From: Chloroflexota bacterium
GTDB taxonomy: Bacteria > Chloroflexota > Anaerolineae > UBA4142 > SHND01
Direction of reading: 5' to 3'
Length of the DNA: 64,000 nucleotides
Assembly: GCA_029778615.1 (NCBI GenBank)
Contig: JAKOPZ010000123.1
Coordinates: 1-64,000 of the forward strand
Both the position numbers and the translations under genes were made by a program. The notes under the pieces are model-generated. The model saw only the letters and a list, made by a program, of their open reading frames with translations. It ran no database searches and was not told where the DNA came from. Shown here in pieces: positions 8,276 to 17,955 of this stretch. Each line of letters begins with the position of its first letter. Position 1 is the stretch's first letter.

Positions 8276-9108
8276 ACGCGGAAAAAATTCGTCGCCTGCT
8301 CCAACGTCTGCGGCAGCAACACATCCTTTGCAACCAAACCGCGTTCGCGCGCCATCCGCGCCGCGCGCGCATAACGCGTTTCATTCAGCCCCCATTCGTC
8401 GGCGCATTGCAAAATTTCGCGCGGCGCGCCTTGTGCCACCAGTTCGCCGTGATGCAGTACCAATACGCGCGTGGCAAGTTCGGCAATCCATTCGAGTTTG
8501 TGCTCTACCAGAACAATGGTGCGTCCTTGCGCGGCGAGCGTTTGAATTGCTGCCATCACTTCACGCGTGCCTTGCGGGTCCAGCTGCGAGGTCGGTTCAT
8601 CCAACACCATCACGGGCGGCTCCATGACAAAAATGGAGGCGAGCGCGAGCCGCTGCTGCTGTCCACCCGAAAGCGCATAGGGTGATTGATGTGCGACTTG
8701 TTCCAAGCCAAACAATTCCAGCGCGCGTGCGATACGTGTTTCCATTTCGGCGCGCGGCACGCCGAGATTTTCCAGACCAAACGCGATTTCTTCCGATACG
8801 GTAAGTTTCGCGCCGGAAATTTGATTGAACGGATTTTGAAACGCCAGCCCCACTTGCGTAACCAACTGCGCGAGCGGCGTTTGTTTCGAATCCATCCCAT
8901 TCACGCGCACGGCGCCGCGCATGTTTCCTTTGAAAAAATGTGGAATAAAGCCGGCGAGCGCATAGCACAATGTTGATTTGCCCGCGCCGTTTGCGCCAAC
9001 AATTGCTGTTATGGACGACGACGGCACCTCAAACGTAATCCCGCGCAGCGCGTCCGATTTCGCCTGCACGTATTGGAATCCAAGTTGTTCGACAGCGAGA
9101 CTGGACAT
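8272..9108 (-). CDS. ECF transporter ATPase (EcfA-type), canonical
   Basis: The 278-residue ABC ATPase begins MSSLAVEQLGFQY at 9108, where TAATG overlaps the stop of the T component. Walker A VGANGAGKST, Q-loop FQNPFNQIS, signature LSGGQQQR, Walker B VMVLDEPTSQLD and the switch VEHKLE are all present. It should form a heterodimer with the ATPase encoded immediately downstream and power an ECF importer. A longer open frame upstream of 9108 runs antiparallel in phase through the T-component gene and is not coding. The gene order and one- to four-base overlaps indicate a single transcript. Confidence 0.95.
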   Translation of the reverse strand: MSSLAVEQLGFQYVQAKSDALRGITFEVPSSSITAIVGANGAGKSTLCYALAGFIPHFFKGNMRGAVRVNGMDSKQTPLAQLVTQVGLAFQNPFNQISGAKLTVSEEIAFGLENLGVPRAEMETRIARALELFGLEQVAHQSPYALSGGQQQRLALASIFVMEPPVMVLDEPTSQLDPQGTREVMAAIQTLAAQGRTIVLVEHKLEWIAELATRVLVLHHGELVAQGAPREILQCADEWGLNETRYARAARMARERGLVAKDVLLPQTLEQATNFFRV

Positions 9109-9893
9109 TAGCGGATAAAGAGTGGAACGAACACGGAGGCAACGATGAGCAAGATGGAAAACATGACGAGCAGCCAGCGCAGCGCGCGTTGAGCGAGTGT
9201 GTCGCGCAGCACGCGCCAACTGGTTTTTGCGCGCGGCGCGCGGAACGCGCGCGCATCCAACGCGAGCGCGCGCTCTTGAACATTTTCCAACGCGCCGTAC
9301 ACGAGCGGCGCAAGCAATGGCAGCAACGCGCTCACGCGCACGCGCAAACTGCCGGTCGTTTCCAAACCGCGCGCTTGTTGCGCTTTGAGAATTCCGTCCG
9401 CGCGCGCTTGCATTTCGGGCAAGAGTTGAATCGCCGTGACGATAATGTATGCGAGCGGATAGGGCGCGCCGGCTTGCACCAGTGCCAAGGCGAGGTCGGC
9501 GGGATGCGTCGCATACACCACCAACAGACCCGCGCCGGCAATCAACATCAGGCGCGTTCCGGTCACAAAGGCGAATTCCAACCCCTCGCGTTTCAAGGCG
9601 AACGGTCCGATTTGAAACAGGACATCTTGCGCGCCGGGAAAAAAGAAACCTTGAATGAGCGCGAGCGAAACGGCGAGTGGCAAAATGACGGTGAAGGTTG
9701 CGCGCAACACTGGTCGCCAAATGTTTCCCCACACCGCGAAGGGTATTACGACAAACACAAAAAGTGCGACGGAAATAAAATCCCATCGCACACAAAACGC
9801 TGTCACACTCAACGCGAATGCCACCGCGATTTTCGTCAACGGATGCAGCGCGTGCCAACCACTCGCGCGGTCGAGATAGAACGATTGATTCAC
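9108..9893 (-). CDS. ECF transporter T component (EcfT/CbiQ family)
   Basis: The 261-residue integral membrane protein starts at a GTG (9893) overlapping the S-component stop. It has the N-terminal LHPLTKIAVAFALSVTAF segment typical of EcfT, several membrane helices, and two Ala-Arg-Gly type coupling motifs (QARGLE near residue 175 and DARAF near 215) that contact the ATPases in this family. The last hydrophobic helix ends LFIR. It links the substrate-binding S component to the two ATPases. Order and overlaps place it in the same operon as all three partners. Confidence 0.93.
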   Translation of the reverse strand: MNQSFYLDRASGWHALHPLTKIAVAFALSVTAFCVRWDFISVALFVFVVIPFAVWGNIWRPVLRATFTVILPLAVSLALIQGFFFPGAQDVLFQIGPFALKREGLEFAFVTGTRLMLIAGAGLLVVYATHPADLALALVQAGAPYPLAYIIVTAIQLLPEMQARADGILKAQQARGLETTGSLRVRVSALLPLLAPLVYGALENVQERALALDARAFRAPRAKTSWRVLRDTLAQRALRWLLVMFSILLIVASVFVPLFIR

Positions 9894-10690
9894 CGGTCCG
9901 TCACATTTTCGCCGCGCGGGAATTGATTAATGAGACGTTTGGAAAGTCCTCGTACGATAAACCACACCGCAACGTACGAAACGAATTTGTCGAATGGGTC
10001 AGAAATCAACCCTTGCGCCAAGTTCGAGGTGAGCGGATCCAAACCACTGTAGCGAAAGAGCGCGACGAGCAAGTCAGTACCTGCGCCTGTAGCGCCTCCA
10101 AACACTTGGGCGGCAACGGGAGCAGAGATAATTGCAGACACTATACCTAAAAGGACGCCGCCAATCACTATCAATGGTGGGAAGGTGCCGCGCCACGTTA
10201 GAAAAGTTGTGATGACAGTGAGGACAATTCCCATGACGACACCCGTTAACGCCAGCGGCGTAAAGTCCGCGCTGCCGAAAGTTGGGCTCGCAAGGAAAAG
10301 TTGCAGCAATGTCAACAGCATACCCGCGCCCAGTACGTAAGCGATGGCTTGACTCTGCGGCAGCTTGTTTTTGAACCAACCCCAATTCGCAAACAGTCCA
10401 GTCTGGAATCCGATGACCAATGCCGTGCCCCAAAAGGCAGCAGCAACCGGATTCCCAATCGGCGGTGGGAGAACCCAACCCCAAATCAAGTTCGACAAGA
10501 CACCGGTAATCGCTCCCGCGAGGGGACCTGACAAAATTGCAACGAGCATTGTGCCAACCGAATCCATATAGACAGGTATCTTGAGCAGCGCTACAACTTG
10601 GCCAACGACGATATTTATCACAATCGCGACGGGAATGAGCGCGAGGGTGATGGTGGTGAAATCTTTTTGCATGCGTTCCATAAAGGTCAT
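9890..10690 (-). CDS. ECF transporter substrate-binding S component
   Basis: The 266-residue membrane protein begins MTFMERM at 10690 with GGAGG five or six bases upstream. It has about six to seven hydrophobic helices and the S-component hallmark VYMDSVGTMLVAILSGPLAG followed by GVLSNLIWGW, seen in ECF S proteins of the COG4720-like group. Such proteins bind a vitamin or related small molecule. The substrate cannot be assigned, as no riboswitch or biosynthetic gene is adjacent. It starts 22 bp after the relA/spoT stop on the same strand, so the transporter may be read through from that gene. Confidence 0.88.
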   Translation of the reverse strand: MTFMERMQKDFTTITLALIPVAIVINIVVGQVVALLKIPVYMDSVGTMLVAILSGPLAGAITGVLSNLIWGWVLPPPIGNPVAAAFWGTALVIGFQTGLFANWGWFKNKLPQSQAIAYVLGAGMLLTLLQLFLASPTFGSADFTPLALTGVVMGIVLTVITTFLTWRGTFPPLIVIGGVLLGIVSAIISAPVAAQVFGGATGAGTDLLVALFRYSGLDPLTSNLAQGLISDPFDKFVSYVAVWFIVRGLSKRLINQFPRGENVTDR

Positions 10691-10712
10691 GGGTGTCCTC
10701 CAATTGGTTTGC

Positions 10713-12860
10713 TCATCCCGACACGCGCCGCGCATCCAACACATTCGGCAAGCGTTCGATTTTGTTCAAGATACGCGTCAGTTGGTTGGCGTTGCTGATT
10801 TCCAACGTAGCGTTTACCATCGCGGTGTTGTCGCGGCGCGAACGGCTGCTAACCGAACTCATGTTAACGCCTTCCTCCGAAACGACGCCCGACAAATCGT
10901 GCAGCAAGCCCGAACGGTCAAACGCGCGCACTTCAATCGTCACGGGATAGACTTGCTCTTGCTTCATTCCTTTCCACGATAACGCAATCCAACGTCCCTC
11001 GCCGCCTTCGTGGTCAATCACATTTTTGCAATCGCGGCGATGAATCGCAATCCCGCGTCCGTGCGAAATATAGCCGATGATTTCATCGCCAGGCACAGGT
11101 CGACAGCATTGTGCGATGCGGGTGAGCAAATTGCCGACGCCGCCGATTTCCAATCCGACATCGGTTTTTGGTTTCGGGCGCGGTTTGAGCTCGAGCAGCG
11201 GCGGTTCGGGAGGCGCGCTTTTGCTTTGCTCTGCCTCTAACAACTTGACACCGATTTGTTGCAAACCAATATCCGCATAGCCAATCGCTTCGGACAATTC
11301 ATCTATGTTGGAAAAATTGAACAGCTTGGCGATTTCGTCCAAATTCTTGTTGCTCAAGCCGAGCCGATGCAATTCTTTTTCCAAAAGCGTGCGTCCCTCG
11401 ATGCGTGCCACTTCACGTTCTTGTTTGCGAAAATACTGGCGGATTTTTTCTTTGGCGCGCGCGGTGTGCACCAGTCCGAGCGTGGGATTCAACCAATCGC
11501 GCGAAGGTCCGCCCTTTTTCGCGGTGAGAATTTCTACGCGGTCGCCGGTTTTCAACGCGGTTTCGAGCGCCACAATTTTGCCGTTCACTTTGGCGCCGCG
11601 ACAGCGATTGCCGACTTCGGTGTGAATGTGATACGCAAAATCAATCGGCGTCGCGCCCGATGCCATTTCGATAATGTGTCCTTTGGGCGTAAACACATAC
11701 ACCTGGTCTTTGAAAATGTCCGTCTTGAGCGCGTTGACAAAATCGCTCGCCGTCGTCACTTCGGCGCGCCACTCTTGCAGTTGACGCAGCCAATTGATTT
11801 TTTCTTCCAGACGCGGGTCACGTTTGCCGCCCGGTTCTTTGTAACGCCAATGCGCGGCGACACCATATTCCGCGATTTGGTGCATCTCTTTGGTGCGGAT
11901 CTGTACTTCGAGCGCTTTGCCGCCGGGACCGATGACGGCAGTGTGTAGAGATTGATAGCCGTTCTCTTTGGGTTTCGCAATGTAATCGTCAAATTCGCCG
12001 GGAATAGGTGTCCACAAGGAATGCACAATGCCGAGCACGAGATAACATTGACTCTTGTCTTGCACGAGACAGCGAATCGCGCGAATGTCGTAAATGTGCG
12101 AAAGGTCGCGGCGTTTCGCCATCATTTTCTTGTGAATGGAATAAATGTGTTTCGGACGTCCCGTAATCTCTGCTGCCACGCCGTCTGCCAACAAGCGTTC
12201 GCGCAATTGTGTAATCGCCTGTCCGATGTACGAAGGACTGTCGTCGCGGTCGTCCGCGAGATATTCTTCAATTTCGTGATATTTTTCCGGGTCGAGATAT
12301 TTGAGTGAGAGGTCCTCGAGCTCGCGCCGAATGTTGTAAATGCCGAGCCGATTCGCGAGCGGCGCGAAAATTTCCAACGTCTCGCGCGCAATCTTTTGCT
12401 GCTTGTCTCCCGTTTTATAACCGAGCGTGCGCATATTGTGCAAGCGGTCGGCGAGTTTAATCAACACCACGCGAATATCTTCTGCCATCGCCAAAAACAT
12501 TTTGCGCAGCGATTCCGCTTCCACCTGGTCCTTGCCGTAACGCAGCTGTGAGAGTTTGGTCACGCCGTCAACCAATTGCGCGACATCTTCGCCAAATTGC
12601 GCGCGCAATTCATCGAGCGTCACTGCCGTATCTTCCGGCACGTCATGCAGTAACGCCGCGATGATAGAGTCCTCGTCCATGTACAAATCGGCGAGAATGC
12701 GCGCGGTCGCGAGCGGATGCGTCACGTAGGGTTCGCCCGACGCGCGCACTTGTCCCGCATGCGCTGCTTCGGCAACGTGATACGCGCGTTCAATGCGTGC
12801 GGTGCTTAAATCGGGGTTGTACGATTTAACCAATTCTAACAACAGTTCCAAGTCGGTCAT
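10713..12860 (-). CDS. rel: Bifunctional (p)ppGpp synthetase/hydrolase, RelA/SpoT family
   Basis: The 715-residue protein has the full long-RSH layout. An HD hydrolase domain contains HDVPEDT at residues 72-78 (canonical HDVVEDT) and KLADRLHNMRTL. A synthetase domain carries DIRAIRCLV and GYQSLHTAV. A TGS domain begins VYVFTPKGHIIEMASGATPIDFAYHIH, here cited by position about 395-455, and a C-terminal ACT domain closes the protein. It makes and degrades the alarmone from GTP/GDP and ATP in response to starvation and ribosome state. It starts next to, and divergent from, the lipoprotein promoter at 12941. The ECF transporter genes follow closely on the same strand, which may link uptake to the stringent response. 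Confidence 0.97.
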   Translation of the reverse strand: MTDLELLLELVKSYNPDLSTARIERAYHVAEAAHAGQVRASGEPYVTHPLATARILADLYMDEDSIIAALLHDVPEDTAVTLDELRAQFGEDVAQLVDGVTKLSQLRYGKDQVEAESLRKMFLAMAEDIRVVLIKLADRLHNMRTLGYKTGDKQQKIARETLEIFAPLANRLGIYNIRRELEDLSLKYLDPEKYHEIEEYLADDRDDSPSYIGQAITQLRERLLADGVAAEITGRPKHIYSIHKKMMAKRRDLSHIYDIRAIRCLVQDKSQCYLVLGIVHSLWTPIPGEFDDYIAKPKENGYQSLHTAVIGPGGKALEVQIRTKEMHQIAEYGVAAHWRYKEPGGKRDPRLEEKINWLRQLQEWRAEVTTASDFVNALKTDIFKDQVYVFTPKGHIIEMASGATPIDFAYHIHTEVGNRCRGAKVNGKIVALETALKTGDRVEILTAKKGGPSRDWLNPTLGLVHTARAKEKIRQYFRKQEREVARIEGRTLLEKELHRLGLSNKNLDEIAKLFNFSNIDELSEAIGYADIGLQQIGVKLLEAEQSKSAPPEPPLLELKPRPKPKTDVGLEIGGVGNLLTRIAQCCRPVPGDEIIGYISHGRGIAIHRRDCKNVIDHEGGEGRWIALSWKGMKQEQVYPVTIEVRAFDRSGLLHDLSGVVSEEGVNMSSVSSRSRRDNTAMVNATLEISNANQLTRILNKIERLPNVLDARRVSG

Positions 12861-12940
12861 GGCAGTCCTTTGCTGTAAAAAAAGATTTTACAATTCCGTC
12901 CCCTTTTTTGCAAGGAAAATTTTCGCGGAAAAAGATTCTA

Positions 12941-12969
12941 TTGACACGCCGTGGGCATGTCTATACACT
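12941..12969 (+). promoter_or_regulatory. Promoter TTGACA-17-TACACT
   Basis: TTGACA (12941-12946) and TACACT (12964-12969) are separated by 17 bp. The predicted start of transcription is within two bases of the ATG at 12978. Confidence 0.7.
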
Positions 12970-12977
12970 TGGACACG

Positions 12978-14021
12978 ATGCGCGGACTCTTCTTACTTGC
13001 CGTTCTTTTCCTTTCGGGCTGTCTCGCCCAAGCCACGCCAACGCCGATTGAGGTGCAGCAATATCCCGCCACATGGACGCCGGCGCCCACACCAACCAAT
13101 ACGCCGCCCGGTCCGACGGCGACGTTGGTGATTCAGCGCACACCGGGCGCCCTGCCGACGCGTGACCCGAACGCGCGCGTGTTGCCGAACGCGCCGCGCA
13201 CGGGAATTGGGATTTGGATGTCGGTCAATGCGGAAACGCCGCCAGTGCTTGATTCGTTGAGCGCACGCGCGAACGTAATTGTCACGGATGGCAGTGGCAA
13301 TGTGCCGCGCAGTGCGAACACGTTTGTTTTGTTCGCGCCCGAAGCGGGGACGTTCGATGCCAAAACGTCGCTGGCGTCCGAGTACGCCGGCGTCGTGATT
13401 GCGCCTCTGTCAAGTGAACAAGCGCAAGGAATGCGCGACGCGCTCAAGCCGCGTGTGCTGCTGGCGCGTTTGCCCGTGACGGGAACGGCTACCTACCAAA
13501 ACCTTTCCAATAATTTGGACGGCGTGTTGGTCGAAAATTTTCTGACGGATGCGAACACGCCGCTATCCAAATTTGCGAACGAAGTCGAGTGGAAGCGCGA
13601 CGTGGAATTTGTGGCAACTGTGACGCGCAACCCGAATCATGTCGTGTTGGTACAGACCCAAGTCGGAGAGGACAAGGGGGACGCGTCGGCTACGGTTGAA
13701 CAATGGCACAGCTACGCGCTCGCGTCCTATTTGCTCGGCATCAATAACGCACATGCCTTTTTTGGATTTGCCAGCGCGAACGCGCCGCAGGCGGCAGATA
13801 GTCCGCTGCTGAATTTGGAGCTGGGTAGTCCGACCGGTGGAACTATCAAACAAAATGGAGTGTACCAAAGACGCTTTCTGCACGGGCTCGTGTTGGTGAA
13901 CCCGACAGAGGACACGCACGCGTTTACACTGCCGCGCAATCATGTGGATGCAAACGGCGCACGCGTGAATGTGGTGAACATGGCGCCGCACACGGGCATG
14001 CTTCTCCTCAATACCGAATAA
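12978..14021 (+). CDS. Lipoprotein, possible glycosyl-hydrolase-like fold
   Basis: The 347-residue product begins MRGLFLLAVLFLSGC, a textbook lipoprotein signal. A PT-rich tether (PTPIEV to PTATLV) follows. The rest resembles putative glycoside hydrolase-like proteins: a GIGIWMSV start, a central EQWHSYALASYLLGINNAHAFF-like helix, LGSPTG, and a C-terminal RRFLHGLVLVNPT strand segment. These features recall the hypothetical glycosyl hydrolase family 15-type clan, but catalytic residues cannot be named. The ATG at 12978 has no Shine-Dalgarno and lies 8 nt after a -10 box; the in-frame GTG at 12951 lies upstream of the predicted transcript start. A strong terminator follows. Confidence 0.82.
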   Translation: MRGLFLLAVLFLSGCLAQATPTPIEVQQYPATWTPAPTPTNTPPGPTATLVIQRTPGALPTRDPNARVLPNAPRTGIGIWMSVNAETPPVLDSLSARANVIVTDGSGNVPRSANTFVLFAPEAGTFDAKTSLASEYAGVVIAPLSSEQAQGMRDALKPRVLLARLPVTGTATYQNLSNNLDGVLVENFLTDANTPLSKFANEVEWKRDVEFVATVTRNPNHVVLVQTQVGEDKGDASATVEQWHSYALASYLLGINNAHAFFGFASANAPQAADSPLLNLELGSPTGGTIKQNGVYQRRFLHGLVLVNPTEDTHAFTLPRNHVDANGARVNVVNMAPHTGMLLLNTE

Positions 14022-14023
14022 GC

Positions 14024-14059
14024 AAAATCCGCTGTCCCATGGGACAGCGGATTTTTTTT
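14024..14059. terminator. Bidirectional terminator
   Basis: A 15-bp perfect stem (AAAATCCGCTGTCCC and its complement) with an AT loop is flanked by A and T runs, between the lipoprotein gene and the convergent pgk. Confidence 0.9.
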
Positions 14060-14152
14060 GCTAACTTGATTGAAAATCTCTCGAAGCGGAAAACAAAAAT
14101 GACACACCGCTGCCCGCGATATGTCATTTTTTCATTCTCTCTGTTCTTTGCA

Positions 14153-15331
14153 TCATTTATTCTGTAATGCTTCCACCCCCGGCAAGACGCGTCCTTCCAT
14201 AAATTCCAAGCTTGCGCCGCCGCCTGTCGAAACGTGCGACATCTTGTCCGCGACCTCGGCTTGTTCCACTGCCGACGCGGAATCGCCGCCGCCAATAATA
14301 GTAATCGCGTCGCGCAATTGCGCGAGATATTTGGCAATCGCCAGCGTGCCTTGCGCGAATTTTGGAAATTCAAACACGCCCATCGGTCCATTCCACACAA
14401 CGGTTTTGGCATCTTGCAAATAGCCCTCGAACAATGTGACGGATTCGGGTCCGATGTCCAGAATGCGCCAACCTTCGGGGACGCTTTGCACATCCACCAC
14501 TTTTGCTTCCGCGTCCGCCGCGAATTTGTTCCCGACAATCCAATCCACAGGAAACACGAGTTTCCCTTGACTCGCATTCATCAGTGCGCGTGCGACATCC
14601 ATTTTGTCGTCTTCGACGAGCGAGTCGCCGACAGGATAGCCGTTCGCTTTGGCGAATGTATTTGCCATGCCGCCGCCAATGAGAAGGTGCTCCACTTTCG
14701 GCAAAAGATTTTCAATGACGCCAATCTTGTCGCCGATTTTTGCGCCGCCGAGAATCGCGATAAACGGATGTTTCGGATTTTCCAACGCGCCGCCGAGATA
14801 GTTCAATTCTTTTTCCATCAAGAATCCCGCGACGGCAGGTAGATAATCCGCGACGCCGCGTGTGGACGCGTGCGCGCGATGTGCGGAACCGAACGCGTCG
14901 TTGACATACACATCGCCCAATTTGGCGAGTTGCGCCGCGAACGCTGTGTCATTTTTTTCTTCTTCGGGATAAAAGCGCACATTTTCCAAAAGCAGCACAT
15001 CGCCCGGTTTCAACGCGTGCGCCTGCGCGGTCACCGCGTCGCCAATCACATCATCCGCCATTTGGACGGAACGCCCAAGCAATTCCTGCAAACGCGCGGC
15101 AACGGGCTTGAGCGAAAATTTTTCGTCGCGACCTTTTGGACGTCCGAGATGCGACATGAGGACGAGTGCGGCGCCATGTTCCAACAAAAATTTCAACGTT
15201 GGCAGCGATTCACGGATGCGGCGGTCATCGGTGATATGCAAATCTTTTTTGTCTTGCGGGACATTGAAATCCACGCGCACGAGGACGCGTTTGCCATGGA
15301 CATCCATGTCGCGAATTGTTTTCTTGTTCAT
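14153..15331 (-). CDS. pgk: Phosphoglycerate kinase
   Basis: The 392-residue enzyme begins [20 protein letters not shown] at 15331. It has the substrate-binding RVDFNVP and SHLGRPKGR motifs, [14 protein letters not shown], the [12 protein letters not shown] region, and the nucleotide-binding GPMGVFEF and [11 protein letters not shown] segments near the C-terminus. It transfers phosphate from 1,3-bisphosphoglycerate to ADP in glycolysis. It lies 45 bp downstream of gap on the same strand, the usual glycolytic pair, with a 28-bp palindrome in the gap. The Shine-Dalgarno is weak (GGAAAA). Confidence 0.97.
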   Translation of the reverse strand: MNKKTIRDMDVHGKRVLVRVDFNVPQDKKDLHITDDRRIRESLPTLKFLLEHGAALVLMSHLGRPKGRDEKFSLKPVAARLQELLGRSVQMADDVIGDAVTAQAHALKPGDVLLLENVRFYPEEEKNDTAFAAQLAKLGDVYVNDAFGSAHRAHASTRGVADYLPAVAGFLMEKELNYLGGALENPKHPFIAILGGAKIGDKIGVIENLLPKVEHLLIGGGMANTFAKANGYPVGDSLVEDDKMDVARALMNASQGKLVFPVDWIVGNKFAADAEAKVVDVQSVPEGWRILDIGPESVTLFEGYLQDAKTVVWNGPMGVFEFPKFAQGTLAIAKYLAQLRDAITIIGGGDSASAVEQAEVADKMSHVSTGGGASLEFMEGRVLPGVEALQNK

Positions 15332-15343
15332 TTTTCCATAAAC

Positions 15344-15371
15344 GTAGGGGCGTAACATGTTACGCCCCTAC
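15344..15371. repeat. 28-bp perfect palindrome between gap and pgk
   Basis: GTAGGGGCGTAACA is followed directly by its reverse complement. It fits the class of GTAGGGGCG palindromes dispersed in some bacterial genomes, and may also act as an mRNA processing hairpin between the two glycolytic genes. Confidence 0.85.
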
Positions 15372-15376
15372 CAAAA

Positions 15377-16474
<1,098 letters not shown>

Positions 16475-17875
16475 TTAATGGTATACCGTTTCTCGACTGC
16501 CTTGCTTTTGCTGCTGCAATTCAAGTTGCCTCGAATTGTCGCGCGGCGAGGGTGCGATTTTGGTTTGTTTTGTGTACCAACGCAGTACTGCGCGCGCGAG
16601 TTTTTCCGAATCGTGTCGCCACGGACGTTCGTCATCTACCACGTCGGCAAATGTGTATGGAACTTCTCCCGCCGCGTTCCCGTCCGCGCCCGTTCTCACA
16701 AATTCGATGTGCGCTTGCGCGGGAAGTTTGCCAGAGGTATTGGTGTTAATCAAAACGCCGTCCGGCGCTAAACCCCGACAATGTTTTTCCAACGCATGCA
16801 AATAATCCGGAACGGCATAACCGTCCGTTTCGCCGTGTTCGGTGGCAACGTTCGCGACGAACAATTTCAACGCAGGTGAAACCGTCACCGCCGCGCAAAT
16901 GTCCTCGACCAAAAGATTGGGCAGCACGCTTGTATACAGACTGCCCGGTCCCAAAATAACCAAGTCCGCGTCGAGAATTGCGCGCGTCGCGCCCGGATAG
17001 GCAGGCACGCGTTCGGGCTCTAAATATACGCGCTCGACGGGTTGTCCGAATTTGGCAATTTGCGATTCGCCCATCACGTGCGCGGTTTGTGCTTGATGGG
17101 TGCCGCGCACTTCGGCGCAGAGCGTCACATTTTCCAACGTGCTCGGCAAAATACGTCCGCGCACGGCGAGCACGCGCGAAGATTCCAATAACGCGCGTTC
17201 CGAGTTGCCTGTAACTCCCGCCATCGCCGCGATGAATAGATTGCCGAATGCGTGTCCGCCGAGTCCCGAATCGTTGGGAAAACGATATTCAAGCAAGCGC
17301 GCCATCAACGGCTCCGAGTCGGCAAGCGCGGCAATGCACTGGCGAAAATCGCCGGGCGGGAGGACGCCGAGTTCCGCGCGCAGTTTTCCGGAACTGCCGC
17401 CGTCGTCGGCGACGGTAATAATCGCCGTGAGATTTTCGGAATAATTTTTTAATCCGCGCAGCAGCGTGGACATTCCCGTTCCGCCGCCGATGCACACAAT
17501 TTTCAAACCGCGCTGGCGCAGGCGGCGGCGATACAAATTATCCACGAGCGAAAAAGGACGCGCGGGGAAACCGGCGAGCAAAGTTTGATTGAGTTTGTAC
17601 AACGCAAACAGTACTATGCCCAAGCCAAGCGCGGCAAACAAAATTGCGCGCACCGCACGCGGAAAAAATTGTAGGGTGAGATAATAGACAAAATCGGGAA
17701 ACGGTTGTTCGCGATACAATTCTACAAGCACATACGCCGCGCCAAACGCCAACAGCATCATTCCCGCGCCCAACACCAAAAGCCAGCGTTTGACGCCGAT
17801 GCCAACAGAGAGCCATTTCCAAGCAGACGTGTGGCTGGACGCAAAGCGACGGAGCAAAGCAAGCAAGTTAGACAT
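16475..17875 (-). CDS. yvcK: YvcK-type gluconeogenesis factor (CofD-like), membrane-anchored
   Basis: The 466-residue protein has two N-terminal membrane helices (about residues 30-55 and 75-100) joined to a CofD-like domain: KIVCIGGGTGMSTLLRGLK, ITVADDGGSSGKLRAELGVLPPGDFRQC, LLEYRF, GHAFGNLFIAA and DLVILGPGSLYTSVLPNLL. YvcK proteins bind UDP-sugars and affect central carbon flux and cell-wall balance in Firmicutes. The membrane extension is an extra relative to the Bacillus protein. It is divergent from the antiporter; the promoters are back-to-back. It has only a short leader and no clear Shine-Dalgarno. Confidence 0.93.
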   Translation of the reverse strand: MSNLLALLRRFASSHTSAWKWLSVGIGVKRWLLVLGAGMMLLAFGAAYVLVELYREQPFPDFVYYLTLQFFPRAVRAILFAALGLGIVLFALYKLNQTLLAGFPARPFSLVDNLYRRRLRQRGLKIVCIGGGTGMSTLLRGLKNYSENLTAIITVADDGGSSGKLRAELGVLPPGDFRQCIAALADSEPLMARLLEYRFPNDSGLGGHAFGNLFIAAMAGVTGNSERALLESSRVLAVRGRILPSTLENVTLCAEVRGTHQAQTAHVMGESQIAKFGQPVERVYLEPERVPAYPGATRAILDADLVILGPGSLYTSVLPNLLVEDICAAVTVSPALKLFVANVATEHGETDGYAVPDYLHALEKHCRGLAPDGVLINTNTSGKLPAQAHIEFVRTGADGNAAGEVPYTFADVVDDERPWRHDSEKLARAVLRWYTKQTKIAPSPRDNSRQLELQQQKQGSRETVYH

Positions 17876-17892
17876 GGCGCGAGACCCGGATG

Positions 17893-17928
17893 ATTATAGC
17901 ATAGCTAATTTTGAAAAGCTGCTATAAT
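17893..17928. promoter_or_regulatory. Symmetric divergent promoter pair
   Basis: A minus-strand TATAAT (17893-17898) points to yvcK and a plus-strand TATAAT (17923-17928) points to the antiporter. The surrounding sequence is itself an inverted repeat, with ATTATAGC on the left and GCTATAAT on the right. Confidence 0.65.
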
Positions 17929-17955
17929 CCGCAGAGCACACTTGCGGAATTCATC

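Noticed and set aside
9109-9858. N-terminal extension making a 528-residue ECF ATPase
   Set aside because: It lies in another phase over the T-component gene, is Arg/Ala-rich without motifs, and the conserved start is at 9108 in a TAATG overlap.
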